Origin: Candidatus Mediterraneibacter faecipullorum
GTDB taxonomy: Bacteria > Bacillota > Clostridia > Lachnospirales > Lachnospiraceae
Length of the DNA: 36,002 nucleotides
Reading direction: 5' to 3'
NCBI GenBank assembly: GCA_019119675.1
Contig: DWWO01000142.1
Coordinates: 1 to 36,002 of the forward strand
Translations under genes and position numbers: made by a program
Notes under the pieces: generated by a model
What the model saw: the letters and a program-made list of their open reading frames with translations, nothing else
What the model was told of the DNA's origin: nothing
The model's database searches: none
Shown: in pieces, positions 25,674-32,671 of the stretch
Layout: the number at the start of each line of letters is the position of its first letter
Position numbering within the stretch: position 1 is the first letter of the stretch

Positions 25674-26459
25674 ATGCGTCTGTTAAATTCACTTGCCATA
25701 GCTATATCCATGTATTCCAAGATTCCTGTTCCTACTGTGGACTGGAATGAAAAAAATATGAAGTATGCGATGTGTTTTTTTCCTGTCGTCGGCGTGATAA
25801 CAGGGATACTCCAGTTTGGCATTGGATACGCGCTCTTAGAATATACATCCTGTGGAAAGTTCTTCTTCGCCGCGGTGATGTCTCTGATTCCCGTCCTGGT
25901 CACAGGAGGAATCCATCTGGACGGGTATGCGGATACGATCGATGCGATCAGTTCATATGGCGACAGAGAAAAGAAACTGCAGATACTCAAAGATCCGCAT
26001 ACGGGAGCATTTGCGGTGATTGGGCTGTGTGTCTATTTTGTGGCGGTACTGGCGCTGTGGAGTGAGGCAGAGTCTTACATGCTGCCGATAGCTGCCTGTA
26101 TGTATCCTCTTTCAAGAGCTTTGAGCGGGATTTCTGTCGTGTCCTTTCATCCGGCTAAAAACAGCGGGCTGCTTCGGACATTTCAGGACGGAGCACAGAA
26201 AAAGAGAGTGCGCATTGTGCTTATCATATGGGCATGTATCTGTGGAGGGATCATGCTGTATCTCGGGTGGCAGCAGGGCGGCGCGTTCGTAGCCGGAGCA
26301 GCGGCAGTGATCGCGGCGGCTCTTCTGGTGTTTGCCTATTATCACAGGATGAGCAGAAAGAAGTTCGGCGGAACGACGGGGGATCTGGCAGGATACTTCC
26401 TGCAGATGTGTGAGCTGGCGATGCTGGCGGTGATCGTGTTTGCAGGAAAGATAATATAA
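25674..26459 (+). CDS. cobS: adenosylcobinamide-GDP ribazoletransferase CobS
   Basis: Integral membrane cobalamin synthase that joins AdoCbi-GDP with alpha-ribazole or its phosphate. The 261-aa protein has the acidic metal-binding signature GGIHLDGYADTIDA near 80-93 and the KDPHTGAFAVIG segment, with several membrane helices before and after. AAAGGGAG precedes the ATG. The partner kinase/guanylyltransferase cobU is missing from this locus. Confidence 0.94.
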   Translation: MRLLNSLAIAISMYSKIPVPTVDWNEKNMKYAMCFFPVVGVITGILQFGIGYALLEYTSCGKFFFAAVMSLIPVLVTGGIHLDGYADTIDAISSYGDREKKLQILKDPHTGAFAVIGLCVYFVAVLALWSEAESYMLPIAACMYPLSRALSGISVVSFHPAKNSGLLRTFQDGAQKKRVRIVLIIWACICGGIMLYLGWQQGGAFVAGAAAVIAAALLVFAYYHRMSRKKFGGTTGDLAGYFLQMCELAMLAVIVFAGKII

Positions 26460-26503
26460 GATATCTTGAAGTCTTGTCATCGATATACAGAAAGGGAAAG
26501 ACT

Positions 26504-27112
26504 ATGAGAGTAGTATTCATCCGGCATCTGTGCACGCCGGGAAATGAAAAGAGGCAATACATTGGCCGGACAGATGAAGATCTGTCCGAACAGGCAGTGG
26601 AAGAGTTCTGCCAGCGTCAGGAAAAGAGTACGGGCGGGCTGTATCCGCCTGTACAGCATGTCATTGCAAGTCCCCTGAAACGGTGCATCCAGACAGCAGA
26701 ACTCATTTATCCCGGACTGGAGATTGTCACAGAACCGATGCTCCGGGAGTGCGATTTCGGAGAGTATGAGAGGAAGACATACGAGGAGCTTAAAAATGAG
26801 CCTGGGTATATCCGATGGATGGAATCCGGAGGAATGACTGCATTCCCGGGCGGGGAAGATCAGACATCCTTTCGCAGAAGATGCGTGGACGGAGTGAAGA
26901 GATGGATCGACAGACTTCTCGAGGAGGGCGCGGACAGTGCGGCTTTCGTCGTACATGGAGGTACGATCATGGCGGTGCTTTCCGAGCTGGCTGAGGATAA
27001 GCACGAGTTCTACCACTGGCAGGTGGAAAATGGCGGCGGATATGTGGCTGAGGTGACGGTGGAAGATTGGGAAAACAGCCGGAAAGTAGTGAGAAAAGTA
27101 AAGAGATTGTAA
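26504..27112 (+). CDS. cobC: histidine phosphatase family protein, probable alpha-ribazole phosphatase
   Basis: Member of the phosphoglycerate-mutase-like histidine phosphatases, 202 aa. In this operon it most likely removes the 5'-phosphate of alpha-ribazole-5'-phosphate or adenosylcobalamin-5'-phosphate. The phospho-accepting His8 lies in IRHLCTPGN, where the usual RHG Gly is Leu, a variant seen in some Firmicutes members. SPLKRCIQTAELI, CDFGEYE and H151 in VVHGGT complete the site. ATG 26504 is chosen over an upstream ATG at 26474 because GGGAAAG at 26494-26500 sits just before it. Its last 13 codons lie in a 113-bp segment repeated further on. The function is inferred from context. Confidence 0.85.
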   Translation: MRVVFIRHLCTPGNEKRQYIGRTDEDLSEQAVEEFCQRQEKSTGGLYPPVQHVIASPLKRCIQTAELIYPGLEIVTEPMLRECDFGEYERKTYEELKNEPGYIRWMESGGMTAFPGGEDQTSFRRRCVDGVKRWIDRLLEEGADSAAFVVHGGTIMAVLSELAEDKHEFYHWQVENGGGYVAEVTVEDWENSRKVVRKVKRL

Positions 27113-27184
27113 GACAATTCTTAATATTTTGTATTATGGCAGAGAGCATGGAAGAAAATATACTTTTGTGCTCTCTTTTATATT
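27072..27184 (+). repeat. 113-bp direct repeat, copy 1 (3' end of cobC plus terminator)
   Basis: Matches copy 2 at 28310-28422 at 109 of 113 positions, offset exactly 1238 bp. It includes the last codons of the CobC-like gene (encoding NSRKVVRKVKRL), its stop codon and the terminator hairpin. Identity falls off sharply at both ends. The differences are at 27139, 27150, 27158 and 27168. Confidence 0.93.
27141..27180 (+). terminator. intrinsic terminator of the cobalamin operon
   Basis: A 14-bp stem (27141-27154 with 27163-27176) with three G-T wobble pairs and an AAAATATA loop is followed by TTTATATT. It begins 28 nt after the cobC stop and is the first strong terminator after the riboswitch. 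Confidence 0.85.
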
Positions 27185-27457
27185 GCAACAGCCACAAAAA
27201 ATATTTTTAGGGTTCCCTTTTAATGGACGCTGTGTTATTCTATTTCTATCTGATGCGGAATGCGTTCAGCAGGATTCATCCGCATGTTAGTTCATTATTA
27301 ATCTCAGGCCCGTATGTTCAGGGCGAATTTCATGTAATCACAAAGAAAGACTGAGGTGATGCCATTGTTGGAATAAACAACGATAACAAAACGTGAAGCA
27401 AATCACAATATAAAGTTGCGCCAGAGAAACAGAATGTATTATACTGAAGGAGAAAAT
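27185..27457. other. gap before the Rpn gene with a short inverted repeat
   Basis: No gene is seen in this stretch. It holds an inverted repeat ATTGTTG (27364-27370) / CAACGAT (27378-27384), with one mismatch, that could be an operator. TATTATACT at 27437-27445 could serve as a -10 region, but no good -35 box was found at a suitable distance. AAGGAG at 27447-27452 is the ribosome binding site of the next gene. Confidence 0.4.
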
Positions 27458-28288
27458 ATGAAAAAAACAAAACTGCAATGGCATCCCGCTTTCGGCGCGG
27501 CCCTGCGTATCACCCTGCAGGACGAACTGCAGTACTTGGAGATGCAGGAGGAATATCTGCTGAGTAAGAAACCTCTGCAGATGGATATCCTCATCATTAA
27601 AAAACTGAAAGACGTTCCAATCAGAAAAACGATTGGGCGGATATTCAGAAAACATAATATCATTGAATACAAATCGCCCGGCGACAGTCTGAGCATCAAT
27701 GATTTTTATAAAGTTTACGGCTATGCCTGTATCTATCAATCCAATACAAACAGGATAAAGGAGGTTGATCCGCAGGAACTGACTCTTACATTTGTATGCA
27801 GCCGTTATCCGCGGAATCTGCTTCATCATTTGAAAAGAGCACGCGGGATAAGTACGGAATATCAGGGAGGAGGGATCTACTACCTAAAAGGCGACCCGAT
27901 CCCTATGCAGCTTTTGATTGTTCCTGAACTGACGGACATGGAAAACTACTGGCTGCAGAGCATGCGTACCGATCTGCAGGCAGGCAAAGAAATACAGAAG
28001 CTGATGCGCGAATATGAAAAACACAGGAAGTCAAAAGATTATAGCGCCGTGATGGATCTCATCACCCGTGCGAACTGGGAACAGATGGAGGTGGAAAAGA
28101 AGATGTGCGATGCATTGAAAGAATTATTTGCGGAAGAGTTGAAAGAAGCAGACAACAAAGGAAGAACAGAGGGCAAACGCGAAATGATCATTGCCTTCTT
28201 GAAAGCAGGTGCAGAAATTAAAATAATCAAAGAGGCAAGCGGCTTAAGTGAGGAACAGATTGAAGAAATACGACGGGAAATAAAGTGA
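27458..28288 (+). CDS. Rpn-family PD-(D/E)XK nuclease (recombination-promoting nuclease / putative transposase type)
   Basis: A 276-aa protein of the Rpn/transposase_31-like PD-(D/E)XK family. Family members cut DNA, and E. coli RpnA promotes recombination-dependent gene transfer. The candidate active site is D43 (LQMDILII) and E70-x-K72 (IIEYKSP), followed by the usual helix with DFYKVYGYACIYQ. A charged helical C-terminus (about 190-276) ends in GRTEGKREMIIAFLKAG and a GLSEEQIEEI motif typical of the family tail. ATG 27458 is preferred to an earlier in-frame ATG at 27434 because AAGGAG lies just before it. It stands alone between two 113-bp direct repeats with its own terminator. All expected acidic residues remain, so it looks intact. 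Confidence 0.88.
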   Translation: MKKTKLQWHPAFGAALRITLQDELQYLEMQEEYLLSKKPLQMDILIIKKLKDVPIRKTIGRIFRKHNIIEYKSPGDSLSINDFYKVYGYACIYQSNTNRIKEVDPQELTLTFVCSRYPRNLLHHLKRARGISTEYQGGGIYYLKGDPIPMQLLIVPELTDMENYWLQSMRTDLQAGKEIQKLMREYEKHRKSKDYSAVMDLITRANWEQMEVEKKMCDALKELFAEELKEADNKGRTEGKREMIIAFLKAGAEIKIIKEASGLSEEQIEEIRREIK

Positions 28289-28309
28289 TTTAAAGACTGC
28301 AGATGATTC

Positions 28310-28422
28310 AAAACAGCCGGAAAGTAGTGAGAAAAGTAAAGAGATTGTAAGACAATTCTTAATATTTTGTATTATGACAGAGAGCATAGAAGAAAGTATA
28401 CTTTTATGCTCTCTTTTATATT
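28310..28422 (+). repeat. 113-bp direct repeat, copy 2 (cobC tail plus terminator, after the Rpn gene)
   Basis: Second copy of the segment at 27072-27184. It starts 21 nt after the Rpn stop codon. It retains in frame the last 12 sense codons and stop of the CobC-like gene but nothing upstream of them, so it is a detached fragment rather than a gene. Confidence 0.93.
28379..28417 (+). terminator. intrinsic terminator after the Rpn gene (copy of the cobC terminator)
   Basis: A 14-bp stem (28379-28392 with 28401-28414), loop AAAGTATA, followed by TTT. Relative to copy 1, two G-to-A changes turn wobble pairs into A-T pairs, so the hairpin is preserved and strengthened. Confidence 0.85.
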
Positions 28423-28427
28423 ATAAT
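28422..28427 (+). promoter_or_regulatory. possible -10 box (TATAAT) at the repeat edge
   Basis: A consensus TATAAT sits where copy 2 of the repeat ends. The matching -35 region would fall in the terminator stem (TACTTT) and is poor. It could drive the gene starting at 28461. The corresponding place after copy 1 lacks TATAAT. Confidence 0.3.
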
Positions 28428-28460
28428 GAACACAGAAACATCCGAGAGGAGATACGGACT

Positions 28461-28810
28461 ATGAAGAGAATGTGGAAAATAATAACAGCGGCAGGATTAT
28501 CGGTTCTGCAGAAAAACTGGAGGGAATGGATACGATATGGGAGTTTGATGCAGATGAGGCAGAAGAAGTAAATATTTCCTACAGTTTGACAGTTACATCA
28601 GGAAAGGCAAAACTTGTCTATGTCAGCCCGGACGGAATAGTATCCACTCTGGCAGAATGTATTGCCGGAGAGGAAAGTGAGAAGTCGGCATCAGATTCAA
28701 TTGAAGCGAAAGCAGGAGAAAACCGTATCAGGCTTGTCGGAGCAGAAGGAACATCATTGGAATATGAATTCACGGCAGACGCAGGAGAAGTCGAGCCATT
28801 TGGAGATTAA
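28461..28810 (+). pseudogene. frameshifted small lipoprotein-like gene
   Basis: A good ribosome binding site (GAGAGGAG, 28444-28451) leads to ATG 28461. The frame begins like a lipoprotein signal (MKRMWKIITAAGLSVL) but then reads out of frame, has no lipobox Cys, and stops at 28571. A second frame running to 28810 encodes an ordered beta-rich domain (GSAEKLEGMDTIWEF onward, about 100 aa), ending in an acidic tail. The likeliest reading is a deletion or frameshift near 28495-28515 that removed the lipobox and shifted frame. A weak GTG at 28472 could still start the second frame without a signal peptide. Function unknown. A sequencing error cannot be ruled out. Confidence 0.6.
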
Positions 28811-28815
28811 AAAAT

Positions 28816-29355
28816 ATGAGTAAGGGGATTATTATCTATCAGTCAAAATACGGAAGTACGAAAAAATATGTTCAGTGGCTGCAGGAAGCAACTGGATTTG
28901 ATGCGATTGAAGTAAAGAAAGCGAAAGCAGATATAATGAATGACTATCATACGGTCGTTCTATGCGGTGCAGTTTATGCCTCTGGAATTGCGGGAATATC
29001 CTATCTCAGAAAGAATAAAAATGCACTTGCAGGCAAAAGAACGGCGGTATTCTGTGTGGGAGCTTCACCGTATGATGAAAAGGCACTGAAAGAAGTTAAG
29101 GAACATAATCTGAAAGACGATTTACACGATATTCCCATGTTCTACGGACGGGGAGCGTGGGATGAAGAGGCAATGACATTCACAGACCGCACCATGTGCA
29201 GGATGCTGCAAAAGGCAGTCGGGAAAAAAGATCCATCCACGTATGAGCCATGGATGAAAGCACTGATGTGCGCGGTCGGACAGAAATGCGACTGGACGGA
29301 TAAGAAGTATCTGGAACCGTTGATTGAGTATATAAAACAGGGAGAAGAAAAATGA
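28816..29355 (+). CDS. flavodoxin-domain protein 1 (HemG-like family)
   Basis: A 179-aa cytoplasmic protein of the flavodoxin-domain family related to HemG. The FMN phosphate loop is QSKYGSTKKY (9-18), and the hydrophobic strand plus VVLCGAVYASGIAG (about 46-59) is the second FMN-contact region. The C-terminal part has the FTDRTMCRML helix seen in this group. It may serve as an electron carrier or flavin oxidoreductase; no partner is known. It starts 5 nt after the lipoprotein-like reading frame and its stop overlaps the next start (ATGA). A paralogue lies at 30610-31143. Confidence 0.82.
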   Translation: MSKGIIIYQSKYGSTKKYVQWLQEATGFDAIEVKKAKADIMNDYHTVVLCGAVYASGIAGISYLRKNKNALAGKRTAVFCVGASPYDEKALKEVKEHNLKDDLHDIPMFYGRGAWDEEAMTFTDRTMCRMLQKAVGKKDPSTYEPWMKALMCAVGQKCDWTDKKYLEPLIEYIKQGEEK

Positions 29356-29625
29356 GAGAACGAAAAAAACGGATAGTTTTTATCGGTGTAGTATTGTATT
29401 GCTGGCGATCGTCATTTTAATGGCAACTCCAATAATATTACCGCGAATGCGTCTTTTAAAAGCTGTCTATTTAGAAGATGAAAACGGGAATAGCATTTTT
29501 GTTAATCTTGAAGATGGTTTGCCTTTTACAGGATCTGTACCTGAGAAAAAACTTTACGGTGAAAACGGGAAAACGCAAATCAGAATTATATAGAAGAATA
29601 CGGGCATTTCCTCGAAGAATATTAA
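29352..29625 (+). pseudogene. decayed paralogue of the membrane-anchored gene that follows
   Basis: The remains read in three frames. MRERKKRIVFIGVVL starts at the ATG overlapping the flavodoxin stop. After a one-base frameshift near 29397 it continues LLAIVILMA..., then AVYLEDENGNSIFVNLEDG and FTGSVPEKKLYGENG. Then about 40 codons are missing, and a third frame gives YIEEYGHFLEEY before a stop at 29623. These match in order MSKNTKLIFGIGVVLL, AVYLKKENGNSLFVNLEAE, FTGTIPEGELYDEKG and YTQKYGHYLDEL of the intact gene at 29683. It is a tandem duplicate lost by frameshift and internal deletion. Confidence 0.82.
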
Positions 29626-29682
29626 TTGGCGGCACAATATTGTATTTAAGAATTCATTCGAATTTTATTTATGGGAGATATT

Positions 29683-30546
29683 ATGAGTAAAAATACAAAA
29701 CTTATATTCGGAATCGGCGTGGTTTTGCTGGTAGTGATTATATTAGCAGCAGGAATACGAAATCATTTTATGCGGGATGAATCGTCGGATAAGACATGGT
29801 CGGATAGTGGCAATACCATGCAGGCAGTTTATTTAAAAAAAGAGAATGGGAATAGTCTTTTTGTAAATCTGGAAGCGGAGTATCCGTTTACAGGGACAAT
29901 ACCCGAAGGAGAACTCTATGATGAAAAGGGCGGGAAGATTAAAGAACAGGATCTGAAGAACGGAGATGTGGTAAACATCTATGGAAACGGGATTATGGCA
30001 CAATCGTATCCTGCCCAGTATCACGGAATTACTAAGATTGAAAGAACGGAACAGGCAAGTCAGAAGTATACACAGAAATACGGGCATTATCTGGATGAGC
30101 TTTTCCCGGAAAAAGATCCCGCCCAGCTCCCTTACCTGAATGTATGCTATACGGATGAACTGGCGTCTGTGGCGGTAATGATCCCGGAGGCTTTAAGCTA
30201 CACGTGGACTTACGAGGAAAATGGAGAAAGAACCACCATTACTACAGATGCACCCCATATTCTGCAGACTGAGCCAACAGAGGTGACAAAACTGTCAGAA
30301 CCAATGTCTATAGAACTGGAGTTTGATGAAAAACCTGAAAGTATTCAGATACTTTCATGGGATGATTCTTTGCTGGGACAGTATCAGGACAGCACGGCTG
30401 AGATACAGGAGGGTACTTCTGTAGAAGTACAGGAAAATGAGAAAGGAAATCCCGAATTTACCGCACAGCCGGGATGTGTATATCTGGTGCAGGGACAGTG
30501 GGAGAACGGAATCGTAGATTACAGTTTCCGGATGCCTGCCAAGTGA
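29683..30546 (+). CDS. membrane-anchored or exported protein of unknown function
   Basis: A 287-aa protein with one N-terminal membrane segment (about 7-25) and the rest outside the cell. Residues 46-125 form a small beta domain (AVYLKKENGNSLFVNLEAE ... KIKEQDLKNGDVVNIYGNG ... YPAQYHGITKIE) that resembles secreted OB-like DUF3221-type modules. The C-terminal half has an Ig-like beta composition ending VDYSFRMPAK. No catalytic motif is seen. ATG 29683 is used because GGAG (29674-29677) precedes it; an ATG four codons earlier has no binding site. It follows a dead paralogue and precedes a flavodoxin gene. The domain resemblance is tentative. Confidence 0.72.
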   Translation: MSKNTKLIFGIGVVLLVVIILAAGIRNHFMRDESSDKTWSDSGNTMQAVYLKKENGNSLFVNLEAEYPFTGTIPEGELYDEKGGKIKEQDLKNGDVVNIYGNGIMAQSYPAQYHGITKIERTEQASQKYTQKYGHYLDELFPEKDPAQLPYLNVCYTDELASVAVMIPEALSYTWTYEENGERTTITTDAPHILQTEPTEVTKLSEPMSIELEFDEKPESIQILSWDDSLLGQYQDSTAEIQEGTSVEVQENEKGNPEFTAQPGCVYLVQGQWENGIVDYSFRMPAK

Positions 30547-30609
30547 TTACGCGCTGTATGATAGAGGGATTACAGAAAATTGACGCAATATAAAATTAAG
30601 GGAAAACAT

Positions 30610-31143
30610 ATGGAGACAGTAATTGTATATGGAAGCTGCTATGGAACAGCAAAAATATATGCAGAAACATTGGCAGAACAAATGAAATGTAAAGTATTAC
30701 CGTACGATAAAGTAAAAGAGACGGACGGATATGAAACGATCATCTATGTGGGTGGGCTTTATGCCGGCGGTGTCAGGGGCATGGCAAAGACAGTAAAGAA
30801 GATTTCGACAGTTAAGTGTAAAAGATTTGTTGTGATCACAGTAGGACTTGCCGATCCAGACGATGAAAAAAATGTAAAGAATATCAGGAAAGCTGCGCTC
30901 AGACAGATACCGAAGCCCCTTGCTGACAGGACGGAATTTTATCATCTGAGAGGCGGGATTGATTATGAGAAGCTGAGTTTCAAACACAGAATGATGATGA
31001 AAATGCTCTATGAACAGGTAAAGAAACAACCTGTTGGGGAGCAGGATGCAGATACCCGGGCGATGATTGAGACATACGGACAGAAAGTCAGCTTTGTAGA
31101 TCTGGCATGTTTGGATAACATAGTGAAGAAACTGGAAGGTTAA
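30610..31143 (+). CDS. flavodoxin-domain protein 2 (HemG-like family)
   Basis: A 177-aa paralogue of the flavodoxin protein at 28816. The FMN loop is YGSCYGTAKIY (7-17), and IIYVGGLYAGGVRG (about 44-57) matches the second FMN-binding strand and loop. The C-terminal half keeps the FYHLRGGIDYEKL and HRMMMKML segments common to the family. ATG 30610 follows AAGGGA closely; a TTG at 30580 is less likely. It may take part in flavin-based electron transfer, in an unknown pathway. The repeated pairing of an exported protein with a flavodoxin gene suggests an older two-gene duplication. Confidence 0.82.
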   Translation: METVIVYGSCYGTAKIYAETLAEQMKCKVLPYDKVKETDGYETIIYVGGLYAGGVRGMAKTVKKISTVKCKRFVVITVGLADPDDEKNVKNIRKAALRQIPKPLADRTEFYHLRGGIDYEKLSFKHRMMMKMLYEQVKKQPVGEQDADTRAMIETYGQKVSFVDLACLDNIVKKLEG

Positions 31144-31180
31144 AACTTAGTAATATCAAAGCAGACCCAGGGGAGGATAT

Positions 31181-32671
31181 ATGAACAGTTTTGCTTATAT
31201 AGCGAAAAACTTAGAAGATAAATTAGAATGTCATTCAATTGATGAAATTCAATACAAAGTTGAGCAAACCCCCATGCTGAGTACAGATCCTTTTAACTTA
31301 CCGAAAACAGTTCAGTGGATTATCGCAATAGCAGAAAGAGAACTGAAATATGCAGGGTGCTATCTGGCATGTAAAAACAGAAATATGGAATATATGTATC
31401 AGGGGATATTTCAGGGGAATCGTCTGCATATAGCGACGACGGCAGCGCTGGGAAGCGGAGCGGATCACGGAAGTTTCTTTGTACAGGCAGTTCTGGCATT
31501 TGCATGTAATGATTATGAGCTTATAAAAAAGATACTGCCGCTGTCCGCCGGGTTATCAAAAAACAGTTACTGGAAAGTCATGGCTAATCTGCTGATGGCT
31601 GTTTTTTATAAAGATGATGATATCAAAGCTGAGGCAGTCGCCGGGGCGATGGAATATCTGAAGACAAAAAGAAAATTATATGAGCGCTTAATTTGCGAAT
31701 ATTTGCTTGCCATCTTAAACAAAGATGTTGAGACTGCTGGTGAATGTCTGGAGAAACTGTGCAGGAGTATTACAAAAGCAGCCATGATTCAGGAAGAATG
31801 TGTCAGTGACGTGACAGCCGTTGAACTGTCGAAAGCAGTCTGTCTATTTGGACACGGATTATGCGGAGCTGCCGATTACTATTTGCCGGAAGAAATCTAT
31901 GACAGGATGCACCTGCCCGATGTGAATACATTTCTTACAGAATATGAAATTTACCGGAGACGGCACAAAGGAAACAAGCACCAGGTATTAGTCAGATTTT
32001 ACGGTCAATATGATTTCTTAAATGATGTGATCTGTCTGCTTCCGGATATCTCCCTTAAAAAAGGAGCGCTATATACAGATACGGATTCATTTAAAAGTAA
32101 GCTGTTCGATAGATTATACGACAGAAAGCTGCTTAGTATGGTTCAAGAAGCAGAACAGATAGAGTGGATCGCAAAATGGGGCTTATTCGAACGTTTTTTA
32201 TGTTTCTTTAATTCGGGAGATGAACACAAGACTTACCATGGCAGAAGTCTTATATACTATGCTTTATCTAATCCGGACCCGGGTGAAAGATATATGATCA
32301 GTCGTTTTTTGCTAGAGAAGCATTGTGATGTATCTCCGGTCAGAAACGGCTTTGACGGTCCCTTTCACTACTTATTCAAACAGAAAAAATATGATATGAC
32401 TCAGACAATAGAATTGTGCAGAATGTTGCTTGAAAATGGTGCAGATCCGAATCAGGCAGGAGAGAGAAATTATCTGCCGGTATCCTGCCTGATTATGATG
32501 GATGTTCCGGAGCAGGAACTGATCTCACTATTAAAGTTTTGGCTTGGACAACAGGAGCTGAATATGACGTTGAGAACTTTCGAGGGACTGACTCCTCTCG
32601 ACATAGCAAAAAAATATGGAAAAAAGAGGTGTGGTGATGAAATTAAAAAATATATTGATCGTTGTGGATGA
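31181..32671 (+). CDS. large ankyrin-repeat protein with helical N-terminal region
   Basis: A 496-aa soluble protein with no signal peptide. Residues 1-260 are rich in paired helices and low in known motifs (ALGSGADHGSFFVQAVLAFA, YWKVMANLLMAVFYKDDDI). They recall, weakly, Imm49-type immunity proteins, but I cannot confirm this. Residues about 345-496 contain degenerate ankyrin units: GRSLIYYALSNPDPGERYM, GFDGPFHYLFKQKKYDM, RMLLENGADPNQAGERNYL and FEGLTPLDIAKKYG. Such proteins usually bind other proteins. AGGGGAGGA gives a strong start. The 3' end overlaps the VOC-DUF3781 gene by 35 nt. Function unknown. Confidence 0.78.
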   Translation: MNSFAYIAKNLEDKLECHSIDEIQYKVEQTPMLSTDPFNLPKTVQWIIAIAERELKYAGCYLACKNRNMEYMYQGIFQGNRLHIATTAALGSGADHGSFFVQAVLAFACNDYELIKKILPLSAGLSKNSYWKVMANLLMAVFYKDDDIKAEAVAGAMEYLKTKRKLYERLICEYLLAILNKDVETAGECLEKLCRSITKAAMIQEECVSDVTAVELSKAVCLFGHGLCGAADYYLPEEIYDRMHLPDVNTFLTEYEIYRRRHKGNKHQVLVRFYGQYDFLNDVICLLPDISLKKGALYTDTDSFKSKLFDRLYDRKLLSMVQEAEQIEWIAKWGLFERFLCFFNSGDEHKTYHGRSLIYYALSNPDPGERYMISRFLLEKHCDVSPVRNGFDGPFHYLFKQKKYDMTQTIELCRMLLENGADPNQAGERNYLPVSCLIMMDVPEQELISLLKFWLGQQELNMTLRTFEGLTPLDIAKKYGKKRCGDEIKKYIDRCG

